The notes below the pieces were generated by a model, which searched no databases, was not told where the DNA came from, and saw only the letters and a list, made by a program, of their open reading frames with translations. Shown piece after piece: positions 34,767 to 43,763 of a stretch of 64,000 bases of DNA (within the stretch, counting starts at the first letter, position 1; the number at the start of each line of letters is the position of its first letter). Origin of the DNA: Paenibacillus ihumii (GTDB taxonomy: Bacteria; Bacillota; Bacilli; Paenibacillales; Paenibacillaceae); NCBI RefSeq assembly GCF_001403875.1, contig NZ_LN884299.1:2232117-2296116 (forward strand), in the 5' to 3' direction. Position numbers and translations under genes: made by a program.

Positions 34767-37700
34767 TTATCTCTCGAACCGGAACCAGCCGAAATCAAAC
34801 TGGCTACCCGGCAGGAAGATAAAGGTCACCTTGCCCTGGCCAGTTATTTTCTTGATATCAAATACTCGCTCTTCATATCCGTCGGACTGCGTAAACTCAA
34901 CAAGCTGATTGCTCTCCCCCTCCTCGGACCCGAACCGGACATGAATCGTATTCTTATCGATCGGCGAACGGCCGTAAATCACAAGCCTCGTCGCTCCTTC
35001 ACTGCTGAAATCCATCTGCTCGAACACCAGGGAGACGTTGTTGCCGATTCCTTCTACGCGGTTATCCGCAACCGTGTACGTATCGCCGTAAATACGGTCG
35101 CTATGGGCAGCGCTGTTGCGCTCGAAGGCTCTGTTCCTCGGTTCAAAATAGAATCCCTTGATATGCACCTTCTGCCGCAGCACGAAGCAGAGCGAGGTCA
35201 CTCCGCGAAGCGGCTTGGACAGGCGATATGTCTCCTCCTGATAGACGTTCCACCTGGTCTCCTTCTGGTAGATCGCATCAGCGAGAAGCTGGCTGCCTTC
35301 CTCTCCGGGCATTCCTTCCCATATTTCAAGGGGATACGGTTCACTTGACAGGGCAAAGATCGGGATCGTAATCGTATCCGAGCCGTATGGGCCGAAGTCG
35401 ATATCGCGGAAGCCGACCTGCGTCTCGCCGTCCCTGCTCGTGGCTACGCCCCTTTCATTGCCGTTGCCGAGCTCTCCCTTGCTATAATCATAGAGTCCTG
35501 CTGAAATGAATTTATAAGGATCCTTATATGCCGCGCCAAGTCCCGACGCTGCAAACTCCAGCTGGGATATAAGCTTGATTTTGTCCGTACCGTTCCTGCT
35601 CATGCAGCGCAGCCTGAATTCCCCGTCTCCAAGTGCGGTGATTCTTGCTTCGAGCCCATCTGCCTCTACCTTGGCGATATTGGACTCGATCCCCGCATCG
35701 TTCACGACGGACCATTCGACGTCGCGGTACGAAGTCTCCGGCGGATGAAGCTGGGCTCTGACCACCATCTCTCGTCTGGACGGATCGAACTTCTGCCCGG
35801 CCTCGCTGATCAATTCGATCTTCCGCAGCGGTACTTCATCCGGAGCTCCCATGACGCAAGGCAGCTCTTTGTTCTCCGTCCGGGCGCAAATTCCGGCAGA
35901 GACTGTACCGGCCCCGGCCGGGATGGACATGAAACGGGCGGATTGGCCCGCCAAGCCCCGTGAGGTCACTTGCATCCGAATCTCGCCAGACTGCGTGGTA
36001 GCTCCGATGATGGCCATGAGCTTGCCGCTGAACAGCCTGCGGCTTTGGCCTTTATACGGATCGTAATCCGTACTGTCCCCATTGTCGAGCCCGATCAGCC
36101 TCCCTGCGCCCGTAACCTCGACATGCACCCGGTTATTGGCATTTCCCACGGGACGGCCGGCTTCGTCTTCCATCGCAATTTCAACGAAAATAAGATCCTG
36201 TCCATCGGCCAAGAGCTGCTCCTTGTCTGCCTTCAAGCTAATTTTTCTGGCGTCTCCGAAAGAGGTTTTAACGTCAGTAGCAATGATGCGGCCGGTCTCA
36301 TCATAAGCGATAGCCTTCAATTCCCCTGGAGCGTAAGGGATTGTCCACCAGCCGACAAGCTCCGCTCCATGCTCATGGTCGATATCGTGGGTGCCGATCG
36401 TTTGGCCATTGAACAGCAGCTCGATTCTCGGCGCGTTCGAGCAGACCCGCACGTCGATCATTTGCCCCGGATTGAAATCCCAATAAGGCAGAATATGCAC
36501 CATGGGCCTCGTTCGGTAGTCGGTCCAGGCAGATTGGTAAATATAATAAGAATCCTTAGGGAAGGTAGCAGTATCGATTTGCCCGAAATACGAGTTCTTC
36601 GTATGATACGGAGTCGGTTCGCCGATATAGTCAAATCCTGTCCAAATGAATTGCCCCAGCGAAAAAGGCGTATCCCGGTCGGCCAGAATGCAGGCCTCCG
36701 CGGATTTCGCTCCCCAGCTCGTGGAGCTGTTGCCGAGTGCCGAGCACTGCTCGTCGTCATCAGCAAGAATGGATTTCCCGAACGGGAAATGATAAATCCC
36801 CCGGCTCTGCACAACGGATGCCGTCTCGCTGCCATAGATGATCCAATCCGGATGCTCTTGGTGGTGCTGCTCATAATATTTTTCCGCATAATTATAGCCG
36901 GCAACCTTCACGATATCGGCACATTGCTGTGCGTTCTCCCAAGGCATGTAGTTCGAGCCGATCGTTACTCTGGCGTTCTGCTTCGGGTCGTACTCCAGGA
37001 CGGCATCCATAAGCATCCGGGTAATTTCCTGACCCCGTTCATCAGCGTGGGTATCATAGATCTCATTGCCGATGCTCCACATGATCAGACTCGGATGATT
37101 CCGATCCCGCATGACCCAGCTTCTAACGTCCCGGTGCGCCCAGTCTTTGAAAAATCTTGCATAATCATAAGGGGTCTTCGGTCTCTCCCACATGTCGAAA
37201 GCCTCCGAGACAACGAGCAGCCCCATTTCGTCCGCCAAATCCATCAGCTCTTTGGCAGGCATGTTATGAGCGGTACGTACCGCGTTGACTCCCATGTCCT
37301 TCAGAATGCTAAATCTCCTGCGCAAGGCCGCTTTATTAAAGGCTGCGCCCAGAGCGCCCAGATCATGATGCTCACATACCCCGTTTAACTTCATCTTTTT
37401 TCCGTTGAGGAAGAAGCCTTGGGTAGGATCAAGCCGAATATTCCTAAATCCGATAGGATGGGAAATGGTTTCAATCATATGGTCCGTGTCGGCCTGCGGG
37501 TTCTCTTTCTGATCCGCTACATCTGAACGCAGTCGGGTGATTAGCTGGTAAAGATAAGGCTCATCCGGGCTCCACAGCCTGGGCATCTGAACCATCAGAT
37601 TCTGCCGGCTTATGGTGACAGCCCCGGCAACTGCTGTAATTTTGTCTGTCACTTCAGCGATGACTCGGCCTTGATCCAAGAGTATATGAGAGACATATAC

Positions 37701-38228
37701 ATCCTCATGCAAGCTCAGCTCCGTGTCGATCTCGATCTCCCAGCCCTGATCCATTTGCTTGGTCGAAATATAAACGCCATCCGTTACGATGTAATTGCAG
37801 GCCCTCTCTTTTAACCAAACATTCCGATAAATGCCGGCCCCCGAATACCATCTGCTGTTAGGGCTTTGGTGCACAACCTTTACCAGGATTTCATTTTCCC
37901 CCTCGGTAACGGCACCCGTGATTTCAAGCTCAAAGGAGGAATACCCGTACTTCCACTCGCCTACAAATTGTCCGTTGACATAGACCGAAGAATCCATGTA
38001 GATCCCATCGAAACATAGCAGAAGCTGTTTATCATTCTTGGTCCATCGAAATTTTTTGCGGTACCAGCCAATGCTGTCCTCATAGAGATTCAGTGTATTG
38101 TAGATCAGCCAGTCATGGGGAATGTCAACAGGCTCGAACGGAAGATCTGTATAATTCGCCGTCTCGAGACCGCTTTTTGCAAACTCCCATCGATCATTAA
38201 AAAGTATCTTCTTATTCATGGTCGGCAT
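34767..38228 (-). CDS. Glycoside hydrolase family 2, beta-galactosidase-like
   Basis: A 1153-residue cytoplasmic enzyme. The order is a sugar-binding jelly roll (1-150), an Ig-like domain, a TIM barrel (about 265-560) with the acid/base in WSIGNEI (Glu389) and the nucleophile in YGSE (Glu468), then DUF4982- and Big-type beta domains, and a C-terminal galactose-binding-like pair (about 880-1153). The extended multi-domain form is common in enzymes attacking plant or host oligosaccharides. Specificity (galactosidase, glucuronidase or other) is uncertain. No signal peptide. The ATG at MPTM has a weak site, and the ATG three codons later is possible. Confidence 0.88.
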   Translation of the reverse strand: MPTMNKKILFNDRWEFAKSGLETANYTDLPFEPVDIPHDWLIYNTLNLYEDSIGWYRKKFRWTKNDKQLLLCFDGIYMDSSVYVNGQFVGEWKYGYSSFELEITGAVTEGENEILVKVVHQSPNSRWYSGAGIYRNVWLKERACNYIVTDGVYISTKQMDQGWEIEIDTELSLHEDVYVSHILLDQGRVIAEVTDKITAVAGAVTISRQNLMVQMPRLWSPDEPYLYQLITRLRSDVADQKENPQADTDHMIETISHPIGFRNIRLDPTQGFFLNGKKMKLNGVCEHHDLGALGAAFNKAALRRRFSILKDMGVNAVRTAHNMPAKELMDLADEMGLLVVSEAFDMWERPKTPYDYARFFKDWAHRDVRSWVMRDRNHPSLIMWSIGNEIYDTHADERGQEITRMLMDAVLEYDPKQNARVTIGSNYMPWENAQQCADIVKVAGYNYAEKYYEQHHQEHPDWIIYGSETASVVQSRGIYHFPFGKSILADDDEQCSALGNSSTSWGAKSAEACILADRDTPFSLGQFIWTGFDYIGEPTPYHTKNSYFGQIDTATFPKDSYYIYQSAWTDYRTRPMVHILPYWDFNPGQMIDVRVCSNAPRIELLFNGQTIGTHDIDHEHGAELVGWWTIPYAPGELKAIAYDETGRIIATDVKTSFGDARKISLKADKEQLLADGQDLIFVEIAMEDEAGRPVGNANNRVHVEVTGAGRLIGLDNGDSTDYDPYKGQSRRLFSGKLMAIIGATTQSGEIRMQVTSRGLAGQSARFMSIPAGAGTVSAGICARTENKELPCVMGAPDEVPLRKIELISEAGQKFDPSRREMVVRAQLHPPETSYRDVEWSVVNDAGIESNIAKVEADGLEARITALGDGEFRLRCMSRNGTDKIKLISQLEFAASGLGAAYKDPYKFISAGLYDYSKGELGNGNERGVATSRDGETQVGFRDIDFGPYGSDTITIPIFALSSEPYPLEIWEGMPGEEGSQLLADAIYQKETRWNVYQEETYRLSKPLRGVTSLCFVLRQKVHIKGFYFEPRNRAFERNSAAHSDRIYGDTYTVADNRVEGIGNNVSLVFEQMDFSSEGATRLVIYGRSPIDKNTIHVRFGSEEGESNQLVEFTQSDGYEERVFDIKKITGQGKVTFIFLPGSQFDFGWFRFER

Positions 38229-38431
38229 GCTCGCTTTCTTCTATATCATTAATAAACGATTGGATAGCATGTGTTCTTTTCACCTACTATAGCACGATTA
38301 TCTACGGGATGAGGACGATTTGAGAGGGTTCTAAGTTTTTCAAAGCATTTTCTTTAAGTACTTCCTTAAGAATTGGAAGCTGGGCCGGGAATCGCCAAAA
38401 ACAAGCGATTACCCTGCTATATCTGTCTCTT

Positions 38432-38458
38432 ACCGCATTCAAAGATTCGCATAAAATA
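38432..38458 (+). promoter_or_regulatory. Candidate sigma-K promoter of the crystallin-like gene
   Basis: ACC (38432-38434), 15 bases, then CATAAAATA (38450-38458), a full match to CATANNNTA, 30 bases before the TTG start. The rest of 38229-38431 holds nothing recognisable. Read by eye. Confidence 0.45.
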
Positions 38459-38487
38459 TACTATTCTACGAAAAGGAGTGATTTAAT

Positions 38488-38862
38488 TTGGCAAATAGAG
38501 ATGTGCGTCTGGCTCTTTGGTCTGGCAACAATTTTTCGGTTCGTCGAATTCTTCTCAGACGGGGAGGAGTTGCGATCCGTGATTTAGGGGCGTTCCGGTT
38601 TAACAACGCGCTGTCGAGCTTCCGACTGAGAAATGTTGCTCAGAGCTCTCAAGTCACCCTGGTACTGTTTTCGCAAATTAACTTCCAGGGATCGTTCCGC
38701 GTGTTCCGCGGCAGCCAGAACGTAGCGAATTTAAGCAATTTTAACTTTAACAATGTCACGTCTTCCTTAGTTCTGGTAGGCCGTAATCTTACAAATGCTG
38801 AAATTTCCCAAATTCAAAGCTCAGGCAGACCGCCGCAAGACGTACTCATTATCAGACAATAA
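38488..38862 (+). CDS. Beta/gamma-crystallin-like small protein
   Basis: A 124-residue protein without a signal peptide. The part VTLVLFSQINFQGSFRVFRGSQNVANL with FNNVTSSLVLVG is the Greek-key pattern of crystallin-type domains (strand, F.G, then SS.L). An earlier half (VRLALWSGNNFSVRRILLRRGG with NNALSSFRLRNV) repeats the plan, so there are two Greek keys. The start is TTG after AAAGGAGTG. The sigma-K-like promoter suggests mother-cell expression and a coat or spore-surface role, which is inference. It is flanked by a bidirectional terminator. Confidence 0.6.
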   Translation: MANRDVRLALWSGNNFSVRRILLRRGGVAIRDLGAFRFNNALSSFRLRNVAQSSQVTLVLFSQINFQGSFRVFRGSQNVANLSNFNFNNVTSSLVLVGRNLTNAEISQIQSSGRPPQDVLIIRQ

Positions 38863-38867
38863 TACCG

Positions 38868-38897
38868 AAAAAGGGTGCCCAGAGGGCACCCCTTTCT
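38868..38897. terminator. Bidirectional terminator between crystallin-like gene and treR
   Basis: GGGTGCCC-AGA-GGGCACCC, an eight-pair stem with a three-base loop, with CTTTCTTT on the plus side and CTTTTTC on the minus side. It lies between two convergent stops. Confidence 0.85.
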
Positions 38898-38919
38898 TTA
38901 GTATTTAAAACATCATTAC

Positions 38920-39651
38920 CTAGGCTTCTACCCTGGAGATTCTTCTTGCAAAATCAACGAACTGAAACTTGTCCAGCCGGTGTCTCGACTCCGTGTATTG
39001 AAAAAGCGTTGTATCCTCCAGATGTACATAACCCCGGACGACGACGACATGCGTATCATCTTTTAAATCCATGTACTGATGATCCATGTTCGTAGCCCGT
39101 TCGACGCTAATGACCTTCTCTGCGTAGCTGATTTTCAACAAAAGCTCCTGCTCCAGATATTGATATATGGAATCTGCCGCAATGTCCTTCGTTAAATTCG
39201 GTATGATTTCGGCAAGCAAATAATCAATATCCAGAATGATGCGCTCTCCGTCGATTTCCCTGGAGCGAATGACCTTCCAGACCGGCTGGTTTGCCTCGAT
39301 TCGCAGCTCTTTTGCGATGTCGCCCCCTGCTGGCACGCGCTCGGTGGCATAGACCAGAGTTCGGCTCTTTTTGCCTAATCGCTCGGAGAGCTCCTTGTAG
39401 CTGACCAGACCCGATATCGGAAACTTCAGCCTCCCCGTATCCAGGACGAAGGAGCCCTTCCCTTTTACTTTGTTGATATAACCGTTCTGAGCCAATAGAT
39501 TCAGGCCCTTGCGTACCGTCTCTCTCGAGATCTGATAGGCCTCTGCGAGCTCATTCTCCGAGGGCAGCTTGCTGCCGGGACGGAGCGCTCCCGTATCGAT
39601 CTGTTCGGCGTAATCCTTGTAAAGGCTCATAAAAATGTTGTTCTTCATCAC
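38920..39651 (-). CDS. treR: Trehalose operon repressor, GntR family
   Basis: A 243-residue regulator. The N-terminal 70 residues are a GntR winged helix (PGSKLPSENELAEAYQISRETVRKGLNLLAQNGYI). The rest is the UTRA effector domain (ISGLVSYKELSERLGKKSRTLVYATERVPA), as in Bacillus TreR, which releases DNA on binding trehalose 6-phosphate. It is the last gene of the tre operon, 42 bases after treP, so it regulates its own synthesis. GTG at 39651 or the adjacent ATG may be the start. Confidence 0.92.
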   Translation of the reverse strand: MMKNNIFMSLYKDYAEQIDTGALRPGSKLPSENELAEAYQISRETVRKGLNLLAQNGYINKVKGKGSFVLDTGRLKFPISGLVSYKELSERLGKKSRTLVYATERVPAGGDIAKELRIEANQPVWKVIRSREIDGERIILDIDYLLAEIIPNLTKDIAADSIYQYLEQELLLKISYAEKVISVERATNMDHQYMDLKDDTHVVVVRGYVHLEDTTLFQYTESRHRLDKFQFVDFARRISRVEA

Positions 39652-39693
39652 CTGATCACCAACATTATTGTATCATGATTTACGGCAATGTCA

Positions 39694-41727
39694 TTAAGTC
39701 CCGGTCTCTTCACCTGCGGCTCCCAGCGTAACCCGCATCACCGGGGTCTTGCACTGAACCGCTTCTCCTTCATATTCATCCACCTTAAGAACGGCGTCCT
39801 GCCCGTCCGGGACGATAACCGGGGTAATCACGGGAAGACCGGCCTGCTCGATCCGCTCTTTATCGAATTCAAGCAGCAGCTGCCCTTTGGAAATGGCAGC
39901 CCCGCTCTCAACGTGAGCGGTGAAGCCGTCGCCTTTTAAGGATACGGTGTTAATGCCGACGTGAATCAATATCTGGATGCCGTTCGTATCCGTTAGAACC
40001 AGAGCATGCTTGCTCTTGATCAAATGAGCCACCGTACCGTCAAAGGGTGCGTATACCTTGCCTTCCGACGGAATGATCGCAATGCCCGGGCCCATCTGCT
40101 TCTCTGCGAATGCCGGATCAGGCACCTCGGACAAAGGCACGATAACTCCGCTAAGCGGTGCCGGAATATCAATCGGAAGCATCGCCACTTCCTTTTGAGC
40201 ATCTTGGGCATCTTGGGCATCTTGAGCTTTTTGAGTCTCTGGAGCTTCCTGAAGCTTAACTGCCGCTTCCCCCTGCACTCCCTGATGATCCTTCATCGCC
40301 GGACCTGCCTGCGCCATCCGGTATTTTCCGTACAGCAGCGTCCCCGCAAAAGGAACCACGAGTACAATCGCCATGCCAAGGAAGAATACCCCCCATTGAT
40401 TCGGGAAGATGGATAGGAAGCCGGGAATTCCCCCTACCCCGATGGAAGAGGCCAGTACATTGTTGATTGCCAAGATGACACCCGCAATTCCGGAACCGAT
40501 CATCCCAAAAATAAAAGGATATCTGTGACGCACGTTCACACCGAAAATAGCCGGCTCAGTCACCCCCAGGAAAGCGGAAATCGACGATGTTACGGCAAGG
40601 CCCTTCGCTTTCTGCTCCCTGGCAACGAACATCATAGCGAGCGCCGCAGCGCCCTGAGCGATATTCGCCAAGGCCAGCATCGGCCATAGGAAGGTTCCGC
40701 CTTGGCTGCCGATGAGCTGGATGTCAACGGCCAGGAAGGTATGGTGCATTCCTGTAATGACCAGCAGCGAGTACAAGCCTCCGTAAATCAAGCCGCCAAG
40801 CGCGGCAAAGGAGTCAAAAATGCCGACCAGCCCCGATGTCAAAACGTTTCCGATCGCAAACGTGATCGGCCCGACGGCGATAAACGCGAGGAAGCCGGTC
40901 ACCAGCAATGCTACGGGAGCTACGATAAGCAGCTTAATCGAGTCATGCACCCGCTTGTTCAGGAAGCCCTCAATTTTAGCCAACAGATAAGCGGACACCA
41001 GCACAGGAAGCACCTGGCCCTGATAGCCTATCTTCTCGACTTCAAAGCCGAAGAGGTTCCAGACGGGAACCGTGCCTGCCAGCTTGGCATCGGCGTATTG
41101 ATAAGCGCTCATGAGATCGGGATTGACCAGAATAAGGCCAAGCACGATCCCGAGCAGCGGGCTCCCGCCGAATTGGCGCACCGCGGACCAGCCGATCAGC
41201 ACAGGCAGGAAGGCGAAGGCCGTGCTTGCAATCAGATTGATGATCGAAGCCACGTCCGCCCACTGCGGATGAACCTCAATGAGAGATTGGCCAGCATAGA
41301 AAATGCCGGGGCCCGTAAGGATGTTATTGATGCCGAGCAGCAGGCCCGCCATAACGATCGCCGGCAATATCGGAATGAAAATATCAGCCAGCGTCTTAAT
41401 CGCCCGTTGAAGCGGATTTTGCTTCTTGCTGGCCAGCGTTTTTACATCGTCCTTGCTCGCCCTGGCGCCTCCGGTAATTTTCAGCATTTCATCATAGACC
41501 TGGTCGACCAATCCCGGTCCGATCACCACCTGAAATTGGCCCTGTGTAGAGAACTGCCCTTTGACAAGATCATTTTCGTCCAATGCCCTGGAATTCACCT
41601 TGCTTTCATCCACAAGGGCAAATCTTAACCGGGTCACGCAATGCGTAGCGGCTTCGATATTGTCTTTGCCGCCAACGGCTTCGATGATACGCTCCACGTT
41701 TTTGCGATCTATATTCGCCATCGTCAT
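39694..41727 (-). CDS. treP: Trehalose-specific PTS transporter, fused EIIBCA
   Basis: A 677-residue PTS permease that imports trehalose as trehalose 6-phosphate. EIIB is at about 1-85 with the phosphorylated Cys in AATHCVTRLRF. EIIC spans about 105-470 with ten membrane segments. A linker with an AQDAQDAQDAQ run leads to EIIA (about 525-677), with the active His in ILIHVGINTV. Bacillus subtilis TreP lacks the EIIA part, so this version is self-contained for the last transfer steps. It lies between treC and treR. Confidence 0.93.
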   Translation of the reverse strand: MTMANIDRKNVERIIEAVGGKDNIEAATHCVTRLRFALVDESKVNSRALDENDLVKGQFSTQGQFQVVIGPGLVDQVYDEMLKITGGARASKDDVKTLASKKQNPLQRAIKTLADIFIPILPAIVMAGLLLGINNILTGPGIFYAGQSLIEVHPQWADVASIINLIASTAFAFLPVLIGWSAVRQFGGSPLLGIVLGLILVNPDLMSAYQYADAKLAGTVPVWNLFGFEVEKIGYQGQVLPVLVSAYLLAKIEGFLNKRVHDSIKLLIVAPVALLVTGFLAFIAVGPITFAIGNVLTSGLVGIFDSFAALGGLIYGGLYSLLVITGMHHTFLAVDIQLIGSQGGTFLWPMLALANIAQGAAALAMMFVAREQKAKGLAVTSSISAFLGVTEPAIFGVNVRHRYPFIFGMIGSGIAGVILAINNVLASSIGVGGIPGFLSIFPNQWGVFFLGMAIVLVVPFAGTLLYGKYRMAQAGPAMKDHQGVQGEAAVKLQEAPETQKAQDAQDAQDAQKEVAMLPIDIPAPLSGVIVPLSEVPDPAFAEKQMGPGIAIIPSEGKVYAPFDGTVAHLIKSKHALVLTDTNGIQILIHVGINTVSLKGDGFTAHVESGAAISKGQLLLEFDKERIEQAGLPVITPVIVPDGQDAVLKVDEYEGEAVQCKTPVMRVTLGAAGEETGT

Positions 41728-41769
41728 CCGCTCCTGACTATTAGGATTGATAATTCACCATATTAAACA

Positions 41770-43491
41770 TTATGAGTTAACGTTATTAATAATCCACATA
41801 TATGAGCCGTATGGCGGCAGCTTGATCGAAGCCGACAGCTCCGGCGCTTCCTCCGTATTGCCTAGAAGTAGCTCTTTGGAGCCAGCGGCAGCAAAGCTTG
41901 CCGCCCATTGGCCTGGAAGCTCGAATTGCGTCTGCTCCCGGCTGAAATTTGAAATAACAACCAGTGTCTGCTTCTCGTTCTTTCTTGCATAGGCATAAAC
42001 CCGGGGATGTCCCTCATCGAGCCGTTCATATTCTCCGTCCGTTAGTATCGGCAGGCTCTTGCGCAGCTGGATTAACCGGCGATAGTGATGATAGATTGAA
42101 TTGGGGTCTTCAACCTCCTGCTTCGCGTTGATGAACGGATACCGTTCATCGATCTTGATCCACGGCGTTCCGGTCGTGAATCCGGCTTGATCGCTGTCAT
42201 CCCACAGCATGGGCAGCCGGGAATTATCCCTGGAGCGAACCTTCACGATGCAGGCGGCCTCCTCCGGCGTTTTTCCTCGCTGGATAAGGATTTCATACAT
42301 GTTCCGCGATTCGATGTCACGAAACTCCGAAATGTCGCCCCACTTCGGATCAGGCATCCCGATTTCCTCACCCTGGTATACGTAAGGCGTTCCTTGCAGG
42401 CCGTGCAGTGTGGTGGCAAGCAGCTTGGCGCTCTCTGCCCGGTATTCATGATCATCCGTAAAACGGGTCAGCGCCCTCGGCTGGTCATGATTGTTCCAGA
42501 ACAGCGCATTCCAGCCTCCTCCCTGCTGCATGCGGGTTTGCCATACGGAGAGCAGCCTCTTTAGCTCCTCGAAATCATACGGCTTGAGCTCCCACTTCTG
42601 CCCGTTCGGATAGTCCACCTTCAAATGATGGAAATTGAATGTCATGGAGAACTCATTCTCCTCCGGGTTTGAATAACGAATACAGTGCTCCAGCGTAGTG
42701 GACGACATTTCTCCGACTGTAACCAGGTTATAGGGCCTGAACACTTTGGCGTTAAGCTCTTTCACAAATTCATGCACCCGGGGACCGTCGGTATAGTACC
42801 GGCGCCCATCCCCTGGCGGAACTGACCCGTCATCCATCGGGAAGGCCTGGTCCTTGGAAATGAGATTAATGACATCCATGCGGAATCCGCTTACGCCCTT
42901 CTCCGCCCAGAAGGTAAGCAAGTCCACAACCTCCTGCCTGACCTTCTCATTCTCCCAATTCAGATCGGCCTGTGTCTTATCGAACAACGTCAGGAAATAC
43001 TGCCCCGTGCCCTCATCATACTGCCATGCCGAGCCCCCGAATTTGGACTGCCAATTGTTCGGCGGCCCTCCACCTGCTGCCGGGTCCCGCCAAATATAAT
43101 AGTCGCGGTAGGGATTGCTGCGGGAGGACCTCGCTTCCTTGAACCAGCGATGCTCCGTGGACGAATGATTCACCACGATATCGATCATCAGATGCATGTC
43201 TCTTCGCTTCAGCTCCCTAACGAGCTCGTCGAAATCCTCCATCGTCCCGAATGCGGGATCGATGTTATAGTAATCCGCAACGTCGTAACCGTTATCATTT
43301 TGCGGAGATACATACACCGGCTGCAGCCATACGATGTCGATCCCCAGTCCTTTTATATAATCCAGCTTCTCGGTAACCCCGCGGATGTCGCCGGTACCGC
43401 TGCCTGTTGTGTCCTTGAAGCTCTTGGGGTATACCTGATAAACCGTAGAAGTTCTCCACCAATCCCGAGGCAGATTTCCTTTGGTTTCCAT
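41770..43491 (-). CDS. treC: Phosphotrehalase (alpha,alpha-phosphotrehalase, GH13)
   Basis: A 573-residue GH13 enzyme that cleaves trehalose 6-phosphate to glucose and glucose 6-phosphate. The catalytic nucleophile is Asp206 (GFRMDVINLI), the acid/base Glu261 (VGEMSS) and the third Asp336 (NNHDQPRA). VYQVYPKSFKDTTGSGTGDIRG is the usual opening. Named treA in Bacillus. It is the first gene of the operon, behind a sigma-A promoter with two TreR-like boxes. A good GGAGGGGG ribosome binding site precedes the ATG. Confidence 0.93.
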   Translation of the reverse strand: METKGNLPRDWWRTSTVYQVYPKSFKDTTGSGTGDIRGVTEKLDYIKGLGIDIVWLQPVYVSPQNDNGYDVADYYNIDPAFGTMEDFDELVRELKRRDMHLMIDIVVNHSSTEHRWFKEARSSRSNPYRDYYIWRDPAAGGGPPNNWQSKFGGSAWQYDEGTGQYFLTLFDKTQADLNWENEKVRQEVVDLLTFWAEKGVSGFRMDVINLISKDQAFPMDDGSVPPGDGRRYYTDGPRVHEFVKELNAKVFRPYNLVTVGEMSSTTLEHCIRYSNPEENEFSMTFNFHHLKVDYPNGQKWELKPYDFEELKRLLSVWQTRMQQGGGWNALFWNNHDQPRALTRFTDDHEYRAESAKLLATTLHGLQGTPYVYQGEEIGMPDPKWGDISEFRDIESRNMYEILIQRGKTPEEAACIVKVRSRDNSRLPMLWDDSDQAGFTTGTPWIKIDERYPFINAKQEVEDPNSIYHHYRRLIQLRKSLPILTDGEYERLDEGHPRVYAYARKNEKQTLVVISNFSREQTQFELPGQWAASFAAAGSKELLLGNTEEAPELSASIKLPPYGSYMWIINNVNS

Positions 43492-43513
43492 GAAACTTCC
43501 CCCTCCTTATCAT

Positions 43514-43526
43514 CTTGTATATACAG
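43514..43526. promoter_or_regulatory. TreR-like operator 1
   Basis: CTTGTATATACAG, close to the TTGTATATACAA palindrome known for TreR. It lies downstream of the -10 box, so a bound repressor would block elongation or escape. Confidence 0.65.
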
Positions 43527-43537
43527 GTTGTACGTAA

Positions 43538-43566
43538 ATCATAATACTTGTATATACAGGTGTCAA
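43538..43566 (-). promoter_or_regulatory. Sigma-A promoter of the tre operon
   Basis: On the minus strand TTGACA (43561-43566), a 17-base spacer, then TATGAT (43538-43543). The spacer is almost filled by TreR-like operator 2. About 47 bases to the treC start. Confidence 0.75.
43547..43559. promoter_or_regulatory. TreR-like operator 2
   Basis: CTTGTATATACAG, the same 13 bases as operator 1 and 33 bases apart (about three helical turns). It sits between -35 and -10, so repressor and polymerase binding exclude each other. Confidence 0.65.
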
Positions 43567-43647
43567 CCTTATAAATATTAATACCCTTTTCTTGCTAAAT
43601 AGACGCTCTGCAGCGCGTACTTGATCTTTGTTTTGTATTTATAAAAC

Positions 43648-43688
43648 TAAAAAAAAGATCCCCCCTTCCAGTTGAAAGGTGAGATCTT
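43648..43688 (-). terminator. Rho-independent terminator of the importer/glycosidase operon
   Basis: AAGATC...GATCTT with inner CCTT...AAGG pairing, then TTTTTTTTAG on the minus strand. It lies about 75-115 bases past the GH35 stop and just upstream of the tre promoter. Confidence 0.75.
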
Positions 43689-43763
43689 ATGACTCATGTT
43701 ATGCTGTTGCCTTGCTTCATATACGTAAGCTAATACTGCTTTGGGGAAGCCCCTCTTTATGGA

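Noticed and set aside
35970..37388. 472-codon plus-strand frame
   Set aside because: Antisense to the GH2 gene, whose catalytic motifs are intact; the frame reflects codon bias of the real gene.
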